A program made the position numbers and the translations under genes. DNA of 64,000 bases from Podospora comata (Eukaryota; Ascomycota; Sordariomycetes; Sordariales; Podosporaceae), in contig CP071497.1 in the NCBI GenBank assembly GCA_017354895.1, positions 2,232,001 through 2,296,000 on the forward strand, given 5' to 3'. The stretch's first letter is position 1; each line of letters opens with the position of its first letter. Positions 44,850 through 54,335 of this stretch are shown piece after piece. The notes under the pieces are model-generated. The model saw only the letters and a program-made list of their open reading frames with translations. It did no database searches and was not told the origin of the DNA.

Positions 44850-46676
44850 CCTCCCCCACGAGAATCTTGCCAGCTCGACTGACTGAATGGTCTTACCGAC
44901 CGGCATCGATTCTACGATCTTCAGCCTATTTTTTTGGCCTCTGTTCGCATCTCCCGGCGTTCTGTACAACATCATTTCTTCGGCTCTCTTTTCTGCTAGA
45001 TCTATTGTCCATGACTCGATCTGGTAGTCTTCTCTGCGGCCCTCTGCTATGTTGCGAATTTCCACTCAGTGACACTTTTAATTTCGCAGTCTTTTGTCTC
45101 CAGACTGCTAGCCCATGAGTACGGAACACCACAACAGCAGCAATGGCTACCGCGACAACACAACCGCAGGCCAAACCATCATTTTGAGAGGATCCTCTCG
45201 CGCACATTCACACTTTTCGACTCGTCATGAGTGCGACGATAACACGATAACAAAAAAAAACATCAAAACGACTGATGACTATATGATCTGGTTTCACGAT
45301 GGAATGATGGATTTCGACGAGAATAGGGTTTGCCTTCCAGACCAAGGCTTGCTTTCTGTTTCTGTCGACAACCTCCCACATCGAGTTCACCCTGCCTCAG
45401 CACACGGCCGGATATACGACACTTTGACCAGAATTGAGCCTTCTCAAACGGTACAATTCTGTGGCGCTGCCTAACCTTCCCGGTTTTCATTTTCTTTTTG
45501 GGGGGGAGGTATTTTGACGGTGCAATACGATAAACACCAAGAATAATGGTTGGGCATGGGTCATATGGGAAACATGGGAGTTTTCGCGGCATTTCATAAA
45601 GATACCCCGGCATCTTCTTTTTCGGAAAGGATTCACCGCATTTCCACCTGGGCGCAGTTTTCCCTTCTTGGTGGTCTTCTGTTTCTTTTCATTGTTTCAC
45701 GGATGGATGGCGCACCTGTTTTTCTTTCTCCTCTTGGCAGGCACCCTTGGGTTGCGGACGATAGATGGATCCCCTCATACACAGTCTTGATGATACCGGA
45801 TTTTTCACGATTGAAGGATTTTCACGAGGTGGTGAAGGAGGACATCGGAAACGACTTTTTTTGAGGGCCCAAGGTCACACAGAGCGGTGGAAGGCATTCT
45901 GGGCATTTTCACGGCATGAAGCGTACTCGGAATTACACATGCGGTATGCGACACACGATAACAGGTTTTATGGAGTTTTTATGGGCTTTTTATGGGTTTT
46001 TATGGGTTCACGGATATCACGAGGAGGAAATGGTTATTTTGAAGAAGGATTTCTCCGATAGTTTTTTTTATTGGCTGGTCCCTTGGGGTTATCGTCTTGT
46101 TATCCTTCGGATGATCTGATGGTAGCATTTGTTTCCCAACATGGATAGGAGAATTCTTCGGTTTTATTTTTATTTTTCTTTCTTGATCTTTGTGTTATGG
46201 CACTATGGTTATGGCGCTTGGTCAATGGTCAGCATGAGGAAGATTCATGACAGCGAGCTGGTTTGTTTGCTTTTTGAAGCACAGTGTATTGTGTAGATGG
46301 ATTATGAGCATGGCACTGGCTTGACATGGCGTTGCGAGCATACACTTGGGATTGGAGGTGAAGAATAGCGTCGTGCTTCGTGAGGGTGGTGCTTGAGTGG
46401 TGAAGTAGTAGATATGGGATATCAATATACATCATGGTTGGGGGACTTTTTGGTAGTCTTCATGGTCGTGATGGAGGTGATGGTGTGGTGAAGCTGTTCT
46501 TTGGGTCTTGCCCGTGAGCTGATAGGTATGTGCCCTGTGATGTGGTATATACTTGCCATTCCTCCGCTGTCAATTCTTGACTTTCCAACATACATATCGT
46601 CCTGGGTATCTCCATCTCAACATACAGTAGCCTGAAACCCCTCCCATCACGACAACAACAACACCCCTTCTTCTAA
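44850..46676. other. Convergent intergenic region with TTCACG motif cluster
   Basis: 1.8 kb between the NYN-domain gene and the carrier gene, both ending here. ORFs at 45115-45474 and 45550-45864 have no coding character. Contains repeated TTCACG words and a short tandem repeat (listed separately). Long 3' UTRs are likely. Confidence 0.5.
45964..46007. repeat. Tandem TTTTTATGGG repeat
   Basis: Four imperfect 10-11 nt units (TTTTATGGA, TTTTTATGGG, TTTTTATGGG, TTTTTATGGG) in the convergent intergenic region. Confidence 0.8.
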
Positions 46677-47621
46677 TCACCCAGCAAAGCCCTCCCGCAA
46701 AACCCCCACCTTTTCGTCCCTCCCCGTCAACCTAGCCAAAGCCCCCTCATAAACAGCAAACTGCACGGCATTGACCACAAACGCCCTCAGACTGCAGACT
46801 CCTAACCCCCGAAAGAACGGTTTTATCCCTTCTCTCGCGTAGATTTCCCTCCCCGTCTGCCACGCCCCTTTGCCTCTTCCTCCACTCCCCAACAAACCTT
46901 GTTGTTCCCCCGCCGTGTCCCGAGTTTGCAACCTGGTCTTGACGACATCCAAAGGGAAAATACTCGCCCAGGTCAACACCCCCGCCACCCCACCGCAGAG
47001 GAGCGCCCTCCCTGTTGTTTCCTCTACTGTGGTGCCGAAGAAGGAGTTATACCATCCGGAGGAGAGCTCGTACCCCCAGAAATAAAACCCGTACCCTATG
47101 CTATCTCTCAGAACGGTCACCCCCCCGGCTTGGTAGAGACCTTTTACGCCATTCTGCCGTAGGATTTGGGTTGTTACATTCCAGGAGGAGGTCGAGGAGG
47201 TTTGCGAACGGACTTTGATGATCTCGGTTGGGCAAGACACCAAAAAGGTGGCGAGGCCGGAGAGGCAGCCTGCTAGGAAGGTGGTTGTGAGGTTTGATCC
47301 TTTTCCTCCTTGCTGGCCGGGTTGGGAGGAGGAAGGAAACAAAGAGTTGAGGTAGGACTCTGAGCGGTTATACGACACAAAAAGCAGGGCGTTCAAGGCG
47401 CCGTAGGTGAGGATGGGGGCTGCTGTGCCGAGGAGGAGGTTGCGGGGGGTGGTTAGGATTCTTGGGTTGGTGGTGGTTGTGGTGGTGGAAGGGGAAGAGG
47501 AAGAGGAAGAGGAAGAGGAGGAGGAACTGGCTTGGAGTCGGACTTTGAGGACGTCCAGGGGGTTGCCGATTATGATGGAGGCTGCGCCCGAGAGGTAGCC
47601 GGCCCAGAAGTCGGCTGACAT
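46677..47621 (-). CDS. Mitochondrial carrier (SLC25) family protein
   Basis: Single exon, 945 nt, 314 aa, starting MSADFWAGYLSGAASIIIGN at 47621; the frame is open upstream, but that part is a His-rich microsatellite in the leader. Three tandem carrier repeats are visible, each with its signature: PLDVLKVRLQ (about 21), PTEIIKVRSQ (about 130) and PLDVVKTRLQ (about 225). They are followed by the matrix-helix motifs GLYQAGGVTVLRDSIGYGFYFWGYE and PFFRGLGVCSLRAFVVNAVQFAVYE. The latter, with its R-x-x-x-V/N-A pattern, is like carnitine/acylcarnitine and basic amino acid carriers (SLC25A20/A29/A45 clade), but the substrate is not certain. Unusual: a 20-residue Ser/Thr homopolymer in the first matrix loop. 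Confidence 0.9.
   Translation of the reverse strand: MSADFWAGYLSGAASIIIGNPLDVLKVRLQASSSSSSSSSSSSPSTTTTTTNPRILTTPRNLLLGTAAPILTYGALNALLFVSYNRSESYLNSLFPSSSQPGQQGGKGSNLTTTFLAGCLSGLATFLVSCPTEIIKVRSQTSSTSSWNVTTQILRQNGVKGLYQAGGVTVLRDSIGYGFYFWGYELSSGWYNSFFGTTVEETTGRALLCGGVAGVLTWASIFPLDVVKTRLQTRDTAGEQQGLLGSGGRGKGAWQTGREIYAREGIKPFFRGLGVCSLRAFVVNAVQFAVYEGALARLTGRDEKVGVLREGFAG
47488..47525. repeat. (GGAAGA)n coding microsatellite
   Basis: GAAGAG/GAGGAG hexamer repeats on the + strand, encoding the poly-Ser run in the first matrix loop of the mitochondrial carrier on the minus strand. Confidence 0.85.
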
Positions 47622-48360
47622 TGTTGTTGGGGTAAAAAAAAAAGAAATATGCTTCTCCTTTGGTCGGGAGTTACCCTCTTGTGAGAGTGAGTGTGTTGTC
47701 TGGTTGATGAGCTGGTATGGCTTATCGTCCTTGAGATGTGGTTGGCGGTGGTGGTGGTGGTGATGGTGAGGGGGAGACTTGGTAAACCTGATATCCCAAT
47801 CTATGGATCCTGGCAAGTCACCTGAAGAACTGTAAACTGTAAAAAGCAGTAAATGTTATCTTCTTGAATAGACGCCTCAAACTGAGCCTCTTTATCCCGC
47901 CATGATGATGACCGCGGGGTTAGTTAGATTCGGGTTAGCGGGGCGCAATGGACCCTGCCAAGGCTCACCTTCCCGCCTCTGCCGGCATGTGAAGATGACC
48001 ACATGACGGAGGTTTGTAAGTATCACCACATGACAGTCTGATAAACCATAAATAATATTATTCCTCCTGAACTCAGCAATACTCCCGACTAAAAATGGGT
48101 ATAAAACCGCCTTCGCAACCGTACTCAACCACGGTTTAGTACCTTCGCAAGAAAATGATTACAAGTACACATATCGTGAAAAACTGAAACCCTTTAACCT
48201 TTCAACCTTTCCACCCGAAAAATGAATAAATAAAATCCGCTTATGCCATGGCCCAACCCACCAACAATGCTTGCTCTCATCAGAGTCAAAACAGAATATT
48301 CCGCTAACGTATACCCTCATCTCCACCTCTCCCTCTATTCTTTCCCCGTCTTCCCCAACA
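47622..48360. other. Carrier promoter and 3' region of Sec7 gene
   Basis: 739 nt, no coding signal. A (GGT)n-type tract near 47740-47765 lies upstream of the carrier start. Confidence 0.6.
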
Positions 48361-51300
48361 TTACACAGCCACCTCAACCACCTCCTCCTTCTTCTTCTCC
48401 TCCTCCCCATCCCCGTCCAAATCAACCTCCTCCCCCCTCGCCGCCCGCTTCGCAATATCCCTCTCCTTGTAAATCTCCCCCCTCCTCACCGTCGCCATCT
48501 CCAAATTCTCGGCATACGTCCTAAACTTGACAATCTCATGCAGCAAATACTCGCTCTTCCTCTCCCAATTCGCCATGGCCCTCACCGCGTTCGTGCTCCT
48601 CGGCGTGAACGCAAGCAGCATCGGGCTCCTAAGCGCGTTGTGGCTCTGCAGTTCCGCCTCGATACTCTTGATGTACCCCTGCAGATACCCCAGCTGGTCC
48701 TTCTCGGACAGGGTGCTGGGGCGGGTGGACTGCTGCGGCGGTGTCCAGTCGGCAATGTGGATGCGATCACCGGGCAGCTTGGCCGAGTGACGCATAGGAA
48801 GGGAGCCGACCAGGCCGGCGTGGTTGCCGAGGACGCCCGAGGAGCCCGAGCCAGGGCGGTTGAGAGAGCCGCCAAAGTCAAAGGACGAAGAGCGGATGGA
48901 GCGGCCGGATTGCATGGAGGAGCGGGTGAGGGTGGGTACTATCCCTGTGCCGGTGTTGGCAGCGGCCGCGCTGCCGGAGCGGGAGTGGCCTCGGGCGCTG
49001 CTGCCGGATGTTGGGGGGCGGTTGGGGAGGTTGGCTGTGCTTTCGTTAATGGCGGCTACGAGCGCGTTGTTGATAACCGCGTCGCTCCAGCCGTACTCGA
49101 TGTTGGAGATACCACCAATCAGTGGTACTGTGCTGAGTCGGGCGCTCCAGTAGTTGGCCGTGCTGACGAACTCGGCGCTGATCTCGGGTGTGCCGACGTG
49201 GAAGAAGTGAACGGCGCCGGTGGGCAGGTTCAGGATCCAGACGTGCCTGCGGGAATGGCTGTACCCCCCAGGAGGGAAAGCAGTGGCGAGAGTATGCCTG
49301 AGCGAGAAAGTACCCAGGTTGGTAGCATGGTCTTGCCAGTTGCCCCCACCCACCACGGCACCCTTGGGAAGAGTCCCGCCAGGACCCCGTCTGTTCTTCT
49401 GTCTCATCGACTTGTTCGGCGAAAAGGAGAAGAGGCTCAGCTGCCCCTTTTGGATGACCGCAAACACTTCGGTCCAATTGTGGTTCTTGGGCTTCTTATT
49501 GTTCCCATCCTTGAAGTGTTTGTGGCTCACAATTCCTTCCTTGATCCATGGAGGACCGGCAAGCTCAAGAGACTCATCATCCAACAATTCATCAGGATGA
49601 ACCTCCCCGTCGTCGTCGGCATTGTCCTCCCGGATAATCGCCTGGCTCAGAGCGCTGGCAAATCCAATCGACTGCTGGTAGTCGCCACGGGGATACGCCG
49701 AGCCGAACGAGTCCATCGACATGGAGGTGTGGGTCCTACCCAGCGACACCTTACTCCAGGTCGCTGAGGAATCGGTAGGGCTCCAGACAGACGTTCCATC
49801 GTCAAAGCTAGTCCTACTAGACGAGAAGCCGTTGCCAAAGCCTCGTGGTCTTGATCTGCTCTTGGAGTTCCACCTCGAGTTGGGCTTCATTGTGTCCTGA
49901 ATGCGGCCCCGGGTGGAAGCGACACCCTCTGATGGCGCTTTACTAAGCACACTGGGTGACCGCTTGAGCATGCTCATGACGGACAAGCTGTTTGGGGTCT
50001 GGACGATGGGGCTCGAGGCATCGGCGCCGAACAACGGCAAACGGTCATCGCGGATCGAAGAATATGTCTCCTTCAAGACAATTTCCACTTGTTGCTCCCA
50101 TGCCTTCAGCGGCCCGTCAAATGGCGCCTTGACAAGAGGGCCACATTCGTCAGCCGAATCCGCAAACGTCCCAAGCGCCGAACCGGGACGTGGTGGTGGC
50201 TTGAACGAGGCCCGGAAGCTACTATATCTCGAGTTTTGGTCCTCCGACGTGCGACCTTCCGCCTCCCACTGGGGCCCCTTGCCCGGGAGGATGCTCGCAC
50301 GCTTGTTGAACGCCTCAGGCGCCGACTCTTGAAGGGCCTGTCTGATGGTGGTCATGGTGTTCTTGACGAACTGGGGCTTGCTCATTCTGTGCTCAATATC
50401 GGCAATATGAAGATCCGTGTTAAGAAGAATGATTGAGTAGCAAATAGTGTGAATAACATCTGTGACAGGGTCAGCGAGACCCTTGGGAGAAACAGAGACA
50501 CCAAACTTACCTGGTATTTTGAAACCATGATTTGGGTTGCAGTCGCACCACCTCTTGGTAAAGGCTACCAAGATCCTGTCCACTTGCTGTGTTTCAGCCC
50601 TCAGCAGCAGGCGGTTGCACACCAAGCGCAAGCCGCTCACAATGCTCTGGTTCTCAAAGTCGAAGAGATCCATGTAAGCACGTAGCACTCTCTGGCGAAC
50701 AGGGCCTTCTTCACCCATGTAAGCCGCCGCCCGGTCCTTTTGGATGAACTCCTCACTGCCGTCATAAATCTTCTGCGCCTTTTGACGGTCATCTTCCGTC
50801 GGATCTCCCACCACAAACTCGTTTGGTTCATCAATGGACTTGGCTGAGTGAGGAATGGATTCACCCTTGGGACTCGGCTCGGCGCTTTCGATCTTGAAGC
50901 TGGGCACACTTGGCTTTTCAAGTGGCAGGCCGAGCGTGTTGGAACTGTCACGGTGAGTGGGCGGGTTGTCGGTATTGTGTCGGATCGAAAGTCTCAAGTC
51001 TTTCCTGGCCATGTTAAGGTTTGGAACGCTCTTGGACTTGGATACCGTTGGTGACGGTGACCGGTTCCTGTCATCTTCCGCCCCAGGCTTGAGGTTCCTG
51101 GTTTCAGACTGAGGAGCCTTGCGATGCCGTACCGGGCTGTCCTCGTCATCACTGTCTTCGCGTAGAAAAGACTTGGGCGGCGAGGCCAGAGGCGTAGCAG
51201 GGGGCCGGTTTGGTGTGGTGGCAGTGTTGTTGGGATCACTGGGTTCGGGGTCGACTTTGCGTATAACAGCTTTTGGACTCGGGTCATAGTCCGGTGAAAA

Positions 51301-53085
51301 GCCGCGGTTCCTACCGCGATGCTCCTCTTCCGGTGGCGCGGGATTCTTGGCCTGAACAGGAGATTCTGGGGCCTCGATCGAAGGCATTGGCTCGTCCACA
51401 GGGGTCTGGGCAGCGGTCGACGTAGGGCTGCCAGCAAGGAACGGGTCCATGGCCCGCCGTAAGCTGGTGATCGGGCTGGGCTCTGCCTTTCCTATCCCTG
51501 GGAACACCTGTAGCTGATCCATAGGGAGCTTGACCGCCGGGACATTGTGCACCACCGGTGCCACTGGCACGATGGGGACCGGTGGTGGCTCAGCATCTGT
51601 GATGGACTGTTTCCGTCGCCGAAAGAACGACGACGTCTTTTTCTGTAGCGTATGCGTGGTGGAATGATGTGATTCGCGTGACGGTGGTGCGGATGATTTC
51701 GGCTGCAGTCCGAGCGAGGAGGCGGCCGGTGTTACTGGTGGCGTAGAGATGCTCGGTGTCAATGCTGTCTTGGTAGATCCAAACATCCTCCTGAAGAAGC
51801 CTTGCTTTTCTTTTGGCTGCATGGTGGCCTGTGGCGGGACAAGACCCGCCTCTTTTGATTTTTCGTAACCAATGTGTGGAGCAGGAGCTGAGTCGATGTC
51901 CAAAGCAGGGACAGGCGGTGCATCGCGCACCGTGGTGTACATTGGGTCTGGCTTTCTGGTGATGGTGGCGCTCTTGGACGAGCGGATGCTTCGTCGACGT
52001 TCGACACTCGACCCTCTGGATTGGGCCTTCGGCTCGGTAGTCTTGGGTTCGGGCGGCGGCATGACGGGCAGCGACGGCACTGTGGTTAGTCTACGCGGGC
52101 CGGCTGGGACCGTTGGCATCGGCGCGGCGTCGCACTCATCGTTGTTCTTGTTGAAAAAAGTGTTGGAAAACTCAATGTGCCAGGGGCCTGGTGCTGGCCG
52201 TGGTGCTGCTGCTTCTGCTGCCCCATCAAAGCTCGATGATCTCCCAAACCCCCTGGCCCATCGCTGGCTGCCCAGAACCTGTGCGTAACCCTGATCGATG
52301 CTGTTTGTGCTGCTGCTCTTGCTCCCCTTGCCACCTCTGGAATAGATTGCCCCCGGTGTCCCCGTCTCGCGCATGCTGTTGATCCGGCCGAGGTTGGACT
52401 GGAAGCCTGAGCTGCTGTTGCTGCGGCGGCCGCGTGATGACATCCTGCTGGCGTCGTCTGCCCCTTCGAGGTCGGAGCTGTACGAGTAGCCGTGGCCGGT
52501 GCGGCCGGTCCTCGAGTTGAAGGTCATTGTTCGGCTGTTGTCGTCTCCAAACGAGGAAAAGAGGGGATCGTCGTACCCTGGCCTCGACCCGCCAAATGAC
52601 GTGGTACCACCAACACCTCCACCAATCTGGCCCATGGACATTTGGTCGAGCGACAGGAGCATGTTGGCCACGAGCGAGTCCCGTGTTACCTGGCGGGCTG
52701 GCAGTGAGAGGTCGTGGGAGTCGCGGGCGTCGGGCTGCTTTTTGGAGCGAGACGATGATGGCAGTTCGGGCTGGTGATGTTGCTGGTCCTGGTTCGGCAG
52801 TGTCATCTCGTAGGGGATGTCGACGGGCGTGAGACTCTCAAGAAAGGTCTCAATGTCGGCCGTGTCTCTGCCCGTGCCTTTGGGCAACCTAAGCGCCCGG
52901 CCCCCAGCAGATGAGGCGCTCTCGTCTTGGGAAGGGGTGGGTGTTTCGCGGGCAGGCGGTGTCTGTGGGGGGTCTCGCTGTCTTTTGATTCTCGGGGGGG
53001 ACGGCGACGTGTCGATAGTCAGTTCGGGCTTCCGTCTGCCGCCTTCTCGGCGAGCCGTGTCGGTTGAATCGTAATCTTGGTACAT
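48361..53085 (-). CDS. Sec7-PH domain Arf guanine-nucleotide exchange factor (Syt1-like)
   Basis: Two exons, 53085-50511 and 50459-48361, joined across a 51-nt intron (50460-50510), giving 1557 aa. The start MYQDYDSTDTARREGG is chosen because the extra 36 codons upstream (to 53193) look like leader. The first 700 residues are disordered, Ser/Pro/Arg-rich. The Sec7 domain spans about 750-930: LRAETQQVDRILVAFTKRW holds the catalytic Glu in the position of the family's PGE-x-Q, then NPNHGFKIP, splice, DVIHTICYSIILLNTDLHIA, the conserved second motif. A PH domain lies near 1160-1315 (PPWIKEGIVSHKHF ... LPTGAVHFFHV). The C-terminus is a helical region (LSEKDQLGYLQGYIKSIEAE) ending in a Lys/Glu-rich tail. 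It should activate Arf GTPases at Golgi or plasma membrane, as yeast Syt1. Confidence 0.92.
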   Translation of the reverse strand: MYQDYDSTDTARREGGRRKPELTIDTSPSPPRIKRQRDPPQTPPARETPTPSQDESASSAGGRALRLPKGTGRDTADIETFLESLTPVDIPYEMTLPNQDQQHHQPELPSSSRSKKQPDARDSHDLSLPARQVTRDSLVANMLLSLDQMSMGQIGGGVGGTTSFGGSRPGYDDPLFSSFGDDNSRTMTFNSRTGRTGHGYSYSSDLEGADDASRMSSRGRRSNSSSGFQSNLGRINSMRETGTPGAIYSRGGKGSKSSSTNSIDQGYAQVLGSQRWARGFGRSSSFDGAAEAAAPRPAPGPWHIEFSNTFFNKNNDECDAAPMPTVPAGPRRLTTVPSLPVMPPPEPKTTEPKAQSRGSSVERRRSIRSSKSATITRKPDPMYTTVRDAPPVPALDIDSAPAPHIGYEKSKEAGLVPPQATMQPKEKQGFFRRMFGSTKTALTPSISTPPVTPAASSLGLQPKSSAPPSRESHHSTTHTLQKKTSSFFRRRKQSITDAEPPPVPIVPVAPVVHNVPAVKLPMDQLQVFPGIGKAEPSPITSLRRAMDPFLAGSPTSTAAQTPVDEPMPSIEAPESPVQAKNPAPPEEEHRGRNRGFSPDYDPSPKAVIRKVDPEPSDPNNTATTPNRPPATPLASPPKSFLREDSDDEDSPVRHRKAPQSETRNLKPGAEDDRNRSPSPTVSKSKSVPNLNMARKDLRLSIRHNTDNPPTHRDSSNTLGLPLEKPSVPSFKIESAEPSPKGESIPHSAKSIDEPNEFVVGDPTEDDRQKAQKIYDGSEEFIQKDRAAAYMGEEGPVRQRVLRAYMDLFDFENQSIVSGLRLVCNRLLLRAETQQVDRILVAFTKRWCDCNPNHGFKIPGKFGVSVSPKGLADPVTDVIHTICYSIILLNTDLHIADIEHRMSKPQFVKNTMTTIRQALQESAPEAFNKRASILPGKGPQWEAEGRTSEDQNSRYSSFRASFKPPPRPGSALGTFADSADECGPLVKAPFDGPLKAWEQQVEIVLKETYSSIRDDRLPLFGADASSPIVQTPNSLSVMSMLKRSPSVLSKAPSEGVASTRGRIQDTMKPNSRWNSKSRSRPRGFGNGFSSSRTSFDDGTSVWSPTDSSATWSKVSLGRTHTSMSMDSFGSAYPRGDYQQSIGFASALSQAIIREDNADDDGEVHPDELLDDESLELAGPPWIKEGIVSHKHFKDGNNKKPKNHNWTEVFAVIQKGQLSLFSFSPNKSMRQKNRRGPGGTLPKGAVVGGGNWQDHATNLGTFSLRHTLATAFPPGGYSHSRRHVWILNLPTGAVHFFHVGTPEISAEFVSTANYWSARLSTVPLIGGISNIEYGWSDAVINNALVAAINESTANLPNRPPTSGSSARGHSRSGSAAAANTGTGIVPTLTRSSMQSGRSIRSSSFDFGGSLNRPGSGSSGVLGNHAGLVGSLPMRHSAKLPGDRIHIADWTPPQQSTRPSTLSEKDQLGYLQGYIKSIEAELQSHNALRSPMLLAFTPRSTNAVRAMANWERKSEYLLHEIVKFRTYAENLEMATVRRGEIYKERDIAKRAARGEEVDLDGDGEEEKKKEEVVEVAV

Positions 53086-54335
53086 GTTGTACGGAGTACC
53101 TGTCGAGGAGAAACAGGCGGGTGACACAAAGACGCCCCTTTGACGCCATTCACGGCCAAGCCAATCAACAAGCACTCGACAAGCAGCGCACACAAATTAG
53201 AGATGTTCAAAAGCGCGTAAAGAGTGTGCGTCTGTGTGTCCCGTTTAGGGGAACTGTGCCGTGTGTGCCTCTCGGGCTGCTCTTGAGATTGGAATTGTTT
53301 TGCTTTGCCAGGATTAAATTAGGTAGCGGCCATTCGGCAGACGGACGGCTGTGTAAATCAGTGGAGAGATTGCGACCTCGTCTCTTGTTTCTTTCATTCT
53401 TCGGCTGCTTCCGTTGCACCGTCATCCTTTGAACAGCGACAAGGACAGCGACAGCGGGCATCCCGAAAATGCCCTCGACTGATGAATTGTTTCAGAAAGA
53501 GCTCGTCCAACCACAATCCAAAGCGCGTCTTTCTCCTGCGTCGCGCTGCATCCAGTCCATGCAACCTGACAACGTTGGAGCCCCAAGCTTCCTACTTTTC
53601 CCTCTGCGCTAGCCCCGCGGCCATAGCGCTGTCAAGTGCCCCTTTTTTTTTTTTCTCCTGCAGTGTCTCCCTCAACTCCAATCCCGTTTCACCGATTGAC
53701 AGCTTCGTCATGCAAGTATCTTTTTCAAGAATAAACAACATGCACATGAACGACATGCACGCTGCAGGAAAAAAACAAACAAATAAAGTAGATATATTCC
53801 TATGGCCAGCCCGCCATGCGCGTCTGGGGCACGAGTGCGACTTCCAGGGTACCCCACACCGCCTAGTAACATCTCCACATGACATCGTGGCAGGCTTGAC
53901 ACGATCCGAAGGCCCACCGCCTATTCCGGCCTGCCGCGGCCTGCCGGGGGAGAGAAATAAACCGCGCACTCCCTTGTTTCACAATCCGAGCCACGTGGAG
54001 GCCGTCGAACCACCATCTCCGATAAACAGCGGCCCCACTTGACTCGGCAAGTCGGTGGCCCCACTCTGCCTCACCGGCTCCGTGTCTCGGCTCCGGTGGC
54101 CTTCTCCGTTACAGTAGGTGGAGGAGTCGAAATAAGGAGAACTGTATTGTATTGATGATTCCCATGAGCACTGGAATCTACGGATATATCAACTCTCTCA
54201 ACATCAAGCCGTCGTCACATCCTCCGATTCCCCCGCGTTGACTGAGCAGAACTGCCATCACCCGTTTCATCCTGCAACCCCCCTACCAGTGCAGAGGATG
54301 GTGTGGCCCGAAGTCGCCACCGTTCATCACCACCA
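53086..54335. other. Sec7 gene promoter; 3' region of protease-like gene
   Basis: 1.25 kb. The 186-codon frame at 53482-54042 (+) has no codon bias or domain. A poly-T run near 53642-53653. No gene supported. Confidence 0.6.

Noticed and set aside
45550-45864. 104-codon ORF between the NYN and carrier genes
   Set aside because: No coding bias; hydrophobic run is chance from T-rich DNA; region reads as 3' UTR.
48271-49767. 498-codon plus-strand ORF
   Set aside because: Antisense to the end of the Sec7-PH gene, Leu/Arg/Gly-rich shadow composition with no domain.
53086-53193. 36-codon N-terminal extension of the Sec7 gene
   Set aside because: No support beyond open frame; MYQDYDSTD gives a more typical start.
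53482-54042. 186-codon plus-strand ORF
   Set aside because: Runs through a poly-T tract; chance composition; no domain.
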